A stretch of 17,955 bases of DNA from contig CAZVVN010000065.1 of the NCBI GenBank assembly GCA_964630665.1, forward strand, positions 1 through 17,955. Direction: 5' to 3'. Position numbers and translations under genes: made by a program. Below, piece after piece: positions 6,031 through 12,860 of the stretch. This stretch comes from UBA9619 sp964630665 (lineage in GTDB: Bacteria; Pseudomonadota; Gammaproteobacteria; Arenicellales; UBA868). Numbering within the stretch: position 1 is the first letter of the stretch; the number at the start of each line of letters is the position of its first letter. Under the pieces are notes generated by a model. It did no database searches. It saw only the letters and a list, made by a program, of their open reading frames with translations, and was not told where the DNA came from.

Positions 6031-7458
6031 ATGCAGGAGTTTGGGGGTAAGAACTGGTTTTTATTGGGCGCGGCGTCGGCCGGAATGTTTCTCAGCAGCC
6101 TGGATTTCAGTGTCAATGTGGGGTTGCCGGATATCGCACATGACCTGGATGCGAGTCTTCAGTCGATCTACTGGATCATCACGGTTTACATCGGTGCAAC
6201 AGCAAGCCTGCAGCTGGTGGTCGGGCGAGTCGCTGATCTTTATGGCTTAAGACGAGTGTACCTGGTGGGCCTCGTGGCATATGGAATAGCCGTATCCATG
6301 ATCGCGTTTTCACCGGCTCTCGAATCGGTGCTGGCATTTCGTTGGGTTCAGGCCATTGGCAACGCTATCTTTCTGGCAACCTCCCCGGCGCTGATCACGG
6401 CTGTTTTTCCGGCCAGGGTACGAGGGACCGCCCTTGGCATGATGACCGCAATCGGTATGGGCGGCATGATCGTAGGCTCCCTGGGCGCGGGTCTGGTCAT
6501 CGATATGCTGGGCTGGCGATGGATATTCCTCGGGCGGGTCCCGTTGACACTCCTGGCTTTGTTGCTGGCTGTTCGCACGCTGCCCGTTTTGACACCCGAG
6601 CACCGCGGCACGCTGGACTGGTCCAGCACCACATTACTGGTTACCGGCTTTCCAGTCCTGCTATCGGTCTTCTACTTCGCACGGACTCTCGGCTGGCTGA
6701 GTCCTGCAACCATTGGGGTGTCGGTTCTTGCTCTGGCGATGTGTTACCGGCTGGTCTGGAGACAGCTACGCGCTGAACAGCCTTTACTGGACGTTGCGAT
6801 CCTGCGTCGTAGCGAGGTTGCACTCGGGCTGATCGCCAACTTTTTTCTCTACCTGTCTATTTTTGTCTGCTGGTTCATTCTTCCCTTTTTTACCTCCGAG
6901 GTTGTAGGCGCGAGTGCAACGGTGATCGGACTGCTGCTCGCACTGCCGGCGCTGTGCCTGCTGGTGTCTTCACCCCTGGGCGGATTACTTGCGGATAAAA
7001 CAAATCCGGCCCTGATCAGCACCTTTGGAATAATGCTGGTGTTTGCAGGTCTGGTCTCATTTTTGTTTTTCGATCAACAGACCGGGGTTTTCGAGATTGC
7101 TATTCGAATGGCTGTCCTGGGTGTGGGAATGGGTGTGTTTCAGAGCAGCAATCTCAGTCTGGTAATGGGCGGTGTTAATACTTCTGAACTTGGAATGGGC
7201 GGTGCGCTGGCCGGCCTTTCCAGGAACCTCGGTGCGATGACCAGTGTTGCGGTGCTGGGCTCTTTGTTCGCGGTCTTACAGAGCGGGGCGTCGGATGGAG
7301 CCACAGGTGTGGACGGGTCTGCGCTCCCATCCGAGGCCTATATCTACGCTTTCAGGATCAGTTATGCGGTCGCGGCCGGCCTGGCGCTGGTTGGCACCGC
7401 GGTCGCCGCATCGTCCTGGATCGCCGCCATCCGCCAAGCGCAGTCAGGTTCTGAGTAG
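6031..7458 (+). CDS. MFS transporter, DHA2-type (14 transmembrane helices expected)
   Basis: This 475-residue inner-membrane protein has long hydrophobic segments throughout. The first helix carries the DHA2-style motif SSLDFSVNVGLPDI (22-35, with Asp25), and the loop after helix 2 carries MFS motif A, GRVADLYGLRR (65-75). A glycine-rich helix, GMMTAIGMGGMIVGSLGAGL, resembles the antiporter motif C region. Together these point to a proton-driven exporter of the EmrB/QacA type, which expel hydrophobic or cationic compounds. The substrate is unknown. No membrane-fusion partner of EmrA type is present. I chose the ATG at 6031, preceded by a GC-rich GGCGGGG; a TTG at 5986 in the same frame would add 15 polar residues and is less likely. 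Its end overlaps the convergent DTD gene by 15 bp. Confidence 0.88.
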   Translation: MQEFGGKNWFLLGAASAGMFLSSLDFSVNVGLPDIAHDLDASLQSIYWIITVYIGATASLQLVVGRVADLYGLRRVYLVGLVAYGIAVSMIAFSPALESVLAFRWVQAIGNAIFLATSPALITAVFPARVRGTALGMMTAIGMGGMIVGSLGAGLVIDMLGWRWIFLGRVPLTLLALLLAVRTLPVLTPEHRGTLDWSSTTLLVTGFPVLLSVFYFARTLGWLSPATIGVSVLALAMCYRLVWRQLRAEQPLLDVAILRRSEVALGLIANFFLYLSIFVCWFILPFFTSEVVGASATVIGLLLALPALCLLVSSPLGGLLADKTNPALISTFGIMLVFAGLVSFLFFDQQTGVFEIAIRMAVLGVGMGVFQSSNLSLVMGGVNTSELGMGGALAGLSRNLGAMTSVAVLGSLFAVLQSGASDGATGVDGSALPSEAYIYAFRISYAVAAGLALVGTAVAASSWIAAIRQAQSGSE

Positions 7459-7878
7459 AAAGATCACCGGTCCATCGTTGATCAGGTGAACCTGCATATT
7501 GGCACCGAAACACCCTGTCTCGGTCGGGATGCTCCGCGACCTGCAGCACTCGACAAACTGACGATATAACGTTTTCGCCTTTTCTGGCGGTGCACTTTTG
7601 AGACTTGGCCGAAGCCCACCTGTCGTGTCGGCGGCCAGGGTAAACTGGGAGACAATCAGCAATGCCCCACCGGCCTGGCGGACATCAAGGTTCATTTTAC
7701 CTTCTTGATCGGCGAAAACACGGTAACCGGTTACTTTCCGGCATAATCGTTCACAATGGCTTTGGGTGTCACCAGGCTCAACTGCCGTGAAAACCAGAAG
7801 TCCGTGCCCGATGCGACCGATTGCCTTGTCATCAATCAGAACCCTGGCTTCGGTAACCCGCTGAATTAGGGCGATCAC
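7444..7878 (-). CDS. dtd: D-aminoacyl-tRNA deacylase
   Basis: At 144 residues this matches the DTD family in length and in every landmark: N-terminus MIALIQRVTEARV, the SQFTL motif at 77-81 that carries the catalytic threonine region, TGCFGANM, and the NDGPV motif (134-138) whose Gly-cis-Pro excludes L-amino acids. DTD hydrolyses D-amino acids, and glycine from mischarged tRNA, as cytoplasmic translation quality control. It ends inside the last 15 bp of the MFS gene on the other strand and follows the DUF938 methyltransferase gene by 75 bp on the same strand. It is a housekeeping gene among accessory ones. Confidence 0.95.
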   Translation of the reverse strand: MIALIQRVTEARVLIDDKAIGRIGHGLLVFTAVEPGDTQSHCERLCRKVTGYRVFADQEGKMNLDVRQAGGALLIVSQFTLAADTTGGLRPSLKSAPPEKAKTLYRQFVECCRSRSIPTETGCFGANMQVHLINDGPVIFLLRT

Positions 7879-7953
7879 GCTGGTGCCTGGGGGCTATCTA
7901 CTGCTCTGCCGGTCGCAAAGCTGGACACGGATCAAGCGGTACTGAGGGCGGAC

Positions 7954-8556
7954 TCATTGATAGCCGCCCTTTCGGATCCACCAGATCGATCGGTTGTTGG
8001 CGGGCATGGATCTGTCACCGCCAAGGTAAAAACCGGTGGACTCGGCCAATGCTTCGATGACCTCATAGTCTCTGATCCCACTCGCCGGATGCTGGGCCTT
8101 CAGCCACTCATCGAACGCCACGTTACTAGCCTCGAGCGCGCGATCGGAATATCGATACGGGCCGTAACAATACAATACCCCGTGTGGTTTCAGGATACTC
8201 TCAGCCAAGCTGAACAGACGCTCTACACCTGCCCAGGCGACGATGTGGATCGTATTGATACACACGATGGCGTCGACTACACCCGGACTGCTGTTTTCGC
8301 TGAGCAAATCAATGACTATGGGTGAGCTCAGGTTCGGCGCACCGGATTCCTCGCGCCAGGCTTTGATACTGCCCTGCGCCTCGGCAAGGTCGCTGGGCTG
8401 CCAGTTGAGGTCAGGTAGCGCGCGGCTGAAATATGCGGCGTGCTGGCCTGTGCCACTGCCGATCTCCAGAACCCTACCTGACCCTGGCAGAATCTCTTTC
8501 AACACTGCAAGAATTGGAACCTGGTTTCGATCACAGGCCTCGGAAAAAAATTTCAT
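7954..8556 (-). CDS. DUF938 family class I SAM-dependent methyltransferase-like protein
   Basis: This 200-residue protein matches the DUF938 (PF06080) pattern: N-terminal KFFSEACDRNQVPIL, SAM-binding motif I VLEIGSGTGQHA (29-40), LNWQPSD in the second strand region, and a C-terminal SMPANNRSIWWI. The family is widespread in Proteobacteria and has eukaryotic METTL26 homologues, but its methyl acceptor is unknown. Length is typical. The ATG at 8556 gives the conserved N-terminus; the leader is AT-rich with no strong Shine-Dalgarno sequence. It lies upstream of dtd on the same strand with a 75-bp gap and may share a transcript with it. Confidence 0.87.
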   Translation of the reverse strand: MKFFSEACDRNQVPILAVLKEILPGSGRVLEIGSGTGQHAAYFSRALPDLNWQPSDLAEAQGSIKAWREESGAPNLSSPIVIDLLSENSSPGVVDAIVCINTIHIVAWAGVERLFSLAESILKPHGVLYCYGPYRYSDRALEASNVAFDEWLKAQHPASGIRDYEVIEALAESTGFYLGGDRSMPANNRSIWWIRKGGYQ

Positions 8557-8587
8557 TTGAATGACAGTCGACTCTATAAGAATGCTT

Positions 8588-8600
8588 AATAACAGTTATT
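8588..8600. promoter_or_regulatory. Perfect 13-bp palindrome AATAAC-a-GTTATT in AT-rich spacer
   Basis: The two 6-bp arms are perfect with one central base. The site lies 32 bp upstream of the DUF938 start, in a spacer (8557-8707) that is strikingly AT-rich for this window. It is placed where a repressor of the DUF938-dtd unit would bind. I cannot identify -35 and -10 elements with confidence. Confidence 0.35.
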
Positions 8601-8707
8601 TAGGACGTATTCACAGAATATGTCTAGGTTATTTGGCTATGATTGGCTAGATCGACGGCAACGCTACATGGGTCTCGACGGTCCTAAGAAGAAGGACTGA
8701 GGTGGAG

Positions 8708-8965
8708 CTAATTGATACGTTCCATCGAGTAGAGAATGTCCACACAACCGTTCTCTTCATCCCACTGTTTCATCTCAGGTGAAGTCATCAAACTATGAAA
8801 CCCTTCCATATCCGTAACATTCATCAAAAGTATTGATTTGTGGTCGTTGACCTTGACCAGGTCATATTCGCTGACCAAACCTGGCGCTTTAGCGTTGCTT
8901 TCCTCAACCAGAGCTTTGAAGTCATCGAAGGTGCAGTTGTACTCAGATACCATGCAAAAATTCAT
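8708..8965 (-). CDS. Small unrecognised protein, possible ferredoxin-like dimeric fold
   Basis: An 85-residue acidic cytoplasmic protein I do not recognise. Read by eye, it alternates strand (NFCMVSEYNC), helix (TFDDFKALVEESNAKAPGL), strand (EYDLVKVNDHKSILLMNV), helix (MEGFHSLMTSPEMKQWDEEN) and strand (CVDILYSMERI). This is the order expected of a ferredoxin-like alpha/beta barrel such as ABM or small stress-type proteins. No signal peptide, membrane segment or metal motif is visible. The start at 8965 follows AGGAG by six bases; the longer open frame upstream to 9325 has no protein-like character. It stands alone, divergent from the HAD gene. That it is a real gene is well supported, but function is not. 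Confidence 0.72.
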   Translation of the reverse strand: MNFCMVSEYNCTFDDFKALVEESNAKAPGLVSEYDLVKVNDHKSILLMNVTDMEGFHSLMTSPEMKQWDEENGCVDILYSMERIN

Positions 8966-8971
8966 TCCCGT

Positions 8972-8976
8972 CTCCT
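8972..8976 (-). promoter_or_regulatory. Ribosome binding site deciding the start at 8965
   Basis: The complement reads AGGAG six bases before the ATG at 8965, which fixes the start of the small protein well inside a longer open frame. Confidence 0.65.
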
Positions 8977-9189
8977 GTCTCTCGAGTGGTTCAATCTGAA
9001 TCTGGACGATACTGAGAAAAGTCAGAAAGATAAAGAGCCAGCAGGTATGTGTCGCTCTGGTTTGAAAATTGTTTGGAGAATTGTGCCCCGGGCCAGTTAT
9101 TGACCGGCTATTATTGTTCGAGGCAGCCGGATACGGCCCGGATCTGCTTATCACTTTGTAGACCTGATCTATTCGGTACAGTATTGCAT

Positions 9190-9894
9190 ATGGAGTCCAG
9201 TATTCACGAACGACCCGAGGCCCTCGCGTTCGATATCTTCGGCACAGTACTGGACCTTGCCGGAAGCCTGACGCCGCGTTTGTCCGAGTTGCTTGATGAC
9301 TGCGGGACAGAGGCAAATGCAACAACTGTGTGGTCCTACTGGCGACTGCGCCAGCGGATCGAGCAATACCAGGACAATCTCCTGATGCTCGGACACAGTG
9401 GCTACCTCGCCGTGATGCGCCGCTCGCTGCTTTACACGCTACGGACTTTCAAGGTGACGTTTTCTGAAAGCCAGATCGATGACTTTATGCTGGCATATCA
9501 GGAACTCACTCCTTTTGAAGATGCCCTAACTGGCCTCAAAAGACTGGCGGGAAGTTTCCGCCTGGTCATGCTATCCAACGGTGAACACGACTATCTCGCC
9601 CATCTTTCCCGCAACCGAATCAAGATACCATTCGACGACATCGTTTCTGTGGAATCGGTGGGTCAATTTAAGCCGCATCCAGCGGTCTATCGGTTTGCCG
9701 CGCAGCAACTGAACCTGCCACCGGGACGGATAATGATGGTTGCCGCGCATTCTTTCGATATCCTGGGGGCCCGGGCGAGCGGTTATCGCGGCGCGTATAT
9801 CGACCGTTATGATCTACCCTATGATGAGTCCCCGCTACAACCTGATCTCACGGTCGAGGACTTCAATGGATTATGCGACTGGTTTGGCGTCTGA
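9190..9894 (+). CDS. HAD-superfamily hydrolase, haloacid dehalogenase type II-like
   Basis: This 234-residue protein follows the L-2-haloacid dehalogenase layout. The nucleophile loop is FDIFGT with Asp15 and Thr19; the residue two after the nucleophile is Phe17, not the Asp of HAD phosphatases, which favours dehalogenase chemistry. LSNG gives Ser129 and Asn130, QFKPHPAVY gives Lys161 and Tyr167, and AAHSFD supplies Asp190. The spacing Lys-Tyr of six residues matches characterised enzymes. Differences from classical type II enzymes are Ala185 and His187 where Ser and Asn are usual, so the substrate may differ. The ATG at 9190 opens just before the core domain; the frame is open back to 9049 but without protein-like sequence. 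Its stop abuts the convergent dioxygenase gene's stop. Confidence 0.8.
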   Translation: MESSIHERPEALAFDIFGTVLDLAGSLTPRLSELLDDCGTEANATTVWSYWRLRQRIEQYQDNLLMLGHSGYLAVMRRSLLYTLRTFKVTFSESQIDDFMLAYQELTPFEDALTGLKRLAGSFRLVMLSNGEHDYLAHLSRNRIKIPFDDIVSVESVGQFKPHPAVYRFAAQQLNLPPGRIMMVAAHSFDILGARASGYRGAYIDRYDLPYDESPLQPDLTVEDFNGLCDWFGV

Positions 9895-10737
9895 TCAGCC
9901 TGATTGCGTGAGACCATCAGCAAAGGTTGGCTGTTCACCCCGCCCCAGAGGTCCCATCAGAACATTTTCTGGGTAGCGCTTCAGCGTTCGGCGACGGGCA
10001 AGAATATTATCCGGCGTAAAGGCACCGACCGGCACTTTTTCGGACGCAAATCCTGTCCCATTGTTAACGCCTCTGACCAGCTGACCGGAACCTGTACCGG
10101 TGGACTGGCAGGCATCAGCTGGGGTGTAGTCGTTAATCAGTGCAACTCGAGGCTGTTGGCTGAGGTTTTCTCCAGAACCGTGAATAGTGTTGCAGTGAAA
10201 TAGCGCGACTTCTCCTTTCTTTAGAATCAGATCCACCGCCAGTCGTTCGTCAACGTCAACGGTGCGGGCCACCTTCCGATTGCAGGCATAGCTGATCAAT
10301 CTGAAAGGTTCGACCGTCCCGTGGGATCCCGGTATGACACGCAGGCACCCGTTTGCCGGGGTCGCGTCGCTAATCGCCAGGAAGGCCAGGACGAACGGCG
10401 GTTCAACCTGGATGCGAGCCGCGTCCTGATGCCAGCCATAGTGAGTGTTCGAGCCCGGGAGTTTGATTCGAAATATTGAATTGGTCAGCAGAATGTTGGG
10501 TCCGACTAGACACTCGACGGCATCAAGCAATGCGGGCGTCACACTGATCTCGTAGACCCAGTCGAAGAGGAGATTGGCCTTGATATCAAATGCCCACTGG
10601 GCGGCGTCCGGGTATTGCCGCTCGAATGCCTCTGTTCGCTGCTGAAAGCGGGTACAGGCATCATCCGAGAGAAGCGGCAGGCCGGCGAGAAATCCCTCGC
10701 GCTTAAACGCATCGATCTGACTGGGTTCGAGTCGCAT
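9895..10737 (-). CDS. Phytanoyl-CoA dioxygenase (PhyH) family Fe(II)/2-oxoglutarate oxygenase
   Basis: This 280-residue protein has the PhyH double-stranded beta-helix pattern. The iron ligands are visible as WHQD (102-105, His103 and Asp105) and HGSGEN (186-191, His186), with Arg197 placed to bind 2-oxoglutarate; VIPGSHG (134-140) is also typical. Such enzymes hydroxylate an unactivated carbon, often next to a carboxylate or CoA thioester, consuming 2-oxoglutarate and oxygen. It starts 20 bp after the crotonase stop on the same strand and is the last gene of a probable three-gene unit with the LLM oxidoreductase. That context suggests hydroxylation in breakdown of a branched or cyclic substrate. 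The ATG at 10737 is preceded by a weak GTGGA. Confidence 0.9.
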   Translation of the reverse strand: MRLEPSQIDAFKREGFLAGLPLLSDDACTRFQQRTEAFERQYPDAAQWAFDIKANLLFDWVYEISVTPALLDAVECLVGPNILLTNSIFRIKLPGSNTHYGWHQDAARIQVEPPFVLAFLAISDATPANGCLRVIPGSHGTVEPFRLISYACNRKVARTVDVDERLAVDLILKKGEVALFHCNTIHGSGENLSQQPRVALINDYTPADACQSTGTGSGQLVRGVNNGTGFASEKVPVGAFTPDNILARRRTLKRYPENVLMGPLGRGEQPTFADGLTQSG

Positions 10738-10757
10738 AGTTCCACGATTTCGCAGAT

Positions 10758-11654
10758 TCAGGGTTCGATCACATGGCTGGCATCTGGCTGCCTTGCTGCC
10801 GGCCCGGAACTGTAGTCTGCGAAGTGCCCGTCGCGCTGCTGGGTTGCGGCACCAACGCCTTCCTCCCGTACCAGCTGCATGAATGCCTGGGCATCCGGTG
10901 TGTTTCTCATGTAGCCGTCAAGCGCGAGACCCAGCGTTTGTGTGCTGGATATGCCAAGACTCTCATAAGCCTTATTGACCACCAGTTTCATTGCGGCAAG
11001 TTGCGATGCCGGCAGCCGGGCAAGTTTCAGGGCAAGATCGTGAACCGTGCACTCGAGCCTCTCGAACGGTACGGCCCTGTTGATGAGTTCTACTTCGGCA
11101 GCCTCCTGGCCGGAGAGAGGTTCCCCGGTCAGGGCATGCCACTTGCAGCGGGCGAGACCAAGCCGGTAGATCCACATGCCGGTGAGATAACAGCCCCACA
11201 TCCGGGCATAGGGCGTGCCGATCTGTGCGTCCTCGCTGGCAACCACGAGGTCCGCACACAGCGCCATGTCGGAACCACCACCTACGCACCAACCATGTAC
11301 CTGGGCGATCACTGGTTTGGGGCTGTGCCACAGACTCATGAACTTGGAAACGTAGCCCAGCTGTTGACTGTTTGCGCCAATCAGATCCTTGCCGGGATCC
11401 CAGGTACCATCTGTGTATAGACGTTCCCCGTACCCTTCATCAAATTCAGGCCCGAAATCGAATCCAGCACAGAAACTGCGCCCTATTCCCCGCAATACGA
11501 TGACCTTGACTGATTCATCAAGATTTGCCTCATCCACGCCACTCGCGATCTCTTCAGGCATCGGTGGCACGATCGTATTCAGGCGTTCTGGCCGGTTCAG
11601 GGAAATGTTCGCCACGGGCCCGTTTGTTGCATAGAGTATGGTTTGGTATGTCAT
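10758..11654 (-). CDS. Crotonase (enoyl-CoA hydratase/isomerase superfamily) lacking both classical catalytic Glu
   Basis: This 298-residue protein has the crotonase oxyanion-hole segments RSFCAGFDF (59-67) and HGWCVGGGSDMALCADL (120-136). In rat enoyl-CoA hydratase the catalytic Glu144 and Glu164 fall in GGGCE and FGQPE; the aligned positions here are Asp129 and Tyr149 (IGTPY). It is therefore unlikely to be a standard hydratase. Other crotonase reactions such as isomerisation, thioester hydrolysis, dehalogenation, decarboxylation or C-C cleavage are possible. A long insertion after the first oxyanion segment (about 69-95, FDEGYGERLYTDGTWDPGKD) is also unusual. It lies 58 bp after the LLM gene and 20 bp before the PhyH gene on the same strand. 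Family is firm; reaction is open. Confidence 0.88.
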   Translation of the reverse strand: MTYQTILYATNGPVANISLNRPERLNTIVPPMPEEIASGVDEANLDESVKVIVLRGIGRSFCAGFDFGPEFDEGYGERLYTDGTWDPGKDLIGANSQQLGYVSKFMSLWHSPKPVIAQVHGWCVGGGSDMALCADLVVASEDAQIGTPYARMWGCYLTGMWIYRLGLARCKWHALTGEPLSGQEAAEVELINRAVPFERLECTVHDLALKLARLPASQLAAMKLVVNKAYESLGISSTQTLGLALDGYMRNTPDAQAFMQLVREEGVGAATQQRDGHFADYSSGPAARQPDASHVIEP

Positions 11655-11712
11655 GGGCAGTTATTCTGCTAGCCAGCAATGATCAATGAGCAGGCCGCTT
11701 GCGCGTCTCACC

Positions 11713-12714
11713 TTATCTGAAGCTGGGGATCACGTGGTTTCCATATTCGGCGATGAGTCGTTCCTCTTCGCCGTTGTCCAGGTAGATGTTGAACTGCGTG
11801 ACGCCTGACTCTTGGAGTCGGGTCAGCTTCTCAATGTGGTCCTCGGCACTGCCCAGAACGGCAAAACCCCGGACCACATCCGGGGTGATGAAATCCAGAA
11901 ACGGGTTATCGCTGCGGCCATGCTTCCGATAGTCGTAGCCGCGCCGGTTTTCGATATATTCAATCAGACTGCGGGGCACCGCGTCCGTGTCTTTGCCGTA
12001 GCGCTCCACGATATCAGCAGCGTGGTTGCCGACCATGGCCGGAAACCATTTGGTGCGCTCGATGCACACCTCCATGGGCCCGATATAGGCTGGTGCAGCG
12101 GCCATCACCTGGTAGGAGCTCATGTCGCGGCCGGCATTTTCGCCCGCCAGGAGCGCCTGGTCCGTCAGCCACCGGCAGATGGCCGGCTCAGCAATCTGGA
12201 GAATCAGGCCGTCGGCTGCCTCGCCCGCGACTTTGATAGCTTTGGGACCATAAGCCGCGATCCAGATTGGCACTTCATAACCGGGACTCCACTCCAGATG
12301 TACCGGTTCGGCGCAGCCATCGTAGGCCGTCTCGTTGCCCTTTATCATTTCTTTGATTTTTTTTGAAAATGCAACGACCTCATCGAGGTCGGCCGGCGGT
12401 TTCCCCATGACACGCAGGGAACTGTCTCCCCTGCCGACTCCGATATCCAGTCGACCGCCGCTTTGAAAAGCGAGACTGCCGAACAGACTCGCGGCCACCG
12501 ACCATTCACGGACTCCAGGGTTTGTCACACAGGGACCGAAGCGCATGCTCCGGGTGTGCTCCATGCACATCGCCATCGCGACGTACGGGTCGCGCCACAG
12601 GATGTGGGAATCGAAGAACCAGGCATATTCAAAACCTGCAGCTTCTGCCTGACGGACCAGATATCGAGTTCGATCGGCGCTCCCGTCCCCTTTGAATGTG
12701 ATACCGAACTGCAT
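11713..12714 (-). CDS. LLM class (luciferase-like) flavin- or F420-dependent oxidoreductase
   Basis: This 333-residue protein begins MQFGITFKGDGSADRT and has the TIM-barrel segments AEAAGFEYAWFFDSHILWRD, RFGPCVTNPGVREWSV and GGRLDIGVGRGDSS that mark the bacterial luciferase-like family. From memory it resembles the CPS_4090 subgroup (TIGR03842), once annotated as F420-dependent or methylenetetrahydromethanopterin reductase-like but present in species without F420. The cofactor (FMNH2 or F420) therefore cannot be decided here. The start at 12714 follows AGGAG nine bases upstream and gives the family N-terminus, whereas the open frame reaches 12780. It heads a leftward unit with the crotonase and dioxygenase and is divergent from the Baeyer-Villiger-type monooxygenase, which suggests a shared oxidative pathway. 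Confidence 0.88.
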   Translation of the reverse strand: MQFGITFKGDGSADRTRYLVRQAEAAGFEYAWFFDSHILWRDPYVAMAMCMEHTRSMRFGPCVTNPGVREWSVAASLFGSLAFQSGGRLDIGVGRGDSSLRVMGKPPADLDEVVAFSKKIKEMIKGNETAYDGCAEPVHLEWSPGYEVPIWIAAYGPKAIKVAGEAADGLILQIAEPAICRWLTDQALLAGENAGRDMSSYQVMAAAPAYIGPMEVCIERTKWFPAMVGNHAADIVERYGKDTDAVPRSLIEYIENRRGYDYRKHGRSDNPFLDFITPDVVRGFAVLGSAEDHIEKLTRLQESGVTQFNIYLDNGEEERLIAEYGNHVIPSFR

Positions 12715-12723
12715 CCCGTCTCT

Positions 12724-12728
12724 CTCCT
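12724..12728 (-). promoter_or_regulatory. Ribosome binding site deciding the start at 12714
   Basis: The complement reads AGGAG nine bases before the ATG at 12714. The upstream in-frame ATG at 12780 would add 22 residues not seen in this family. Confidence 0.65.
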
Positions 12729-12860
12729 CGCCAGGGTTTCCTTTTCTGAGCCCGGCCGTCTTGGCTTCCGATGCTAACATGGGATCAAACTCGATTGTCG
12801 CCCCCGGCGTGAGAACTGTATTGGTGGCAAAATAGCAGGGGTGACTGATTCCGGTACTAC

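Noticed and set aside
7444..7458. 15-bp overlap of MFS and dtd ends as a frameshift or assembly error
   Set aside because: Both proteins end normally for their families; short convergent overlaps are common.
9049..9189. N-terminal extension of the HAD gene
   Set aside because: The extension is cysteine-rich and unlike HAD proteins, and it overlaps the probable divergent promoter region. The ATG at 9190 fits the family start.
8708..9325. 205-residue minus-strand ORF beginning upstream of the small gene
   Set aside because: The first 120 residues look like random translation of a promoter region, and a clear AGGAG site places the start at 8965.
11389..11634. Plus-strand ORFs within the crotonase, LLM and PhyH genes (also 10773-11420 and 11812-12366)
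   Set aside because: They are antisense shadows of genes with strong family motifs and show no recognisable domain.
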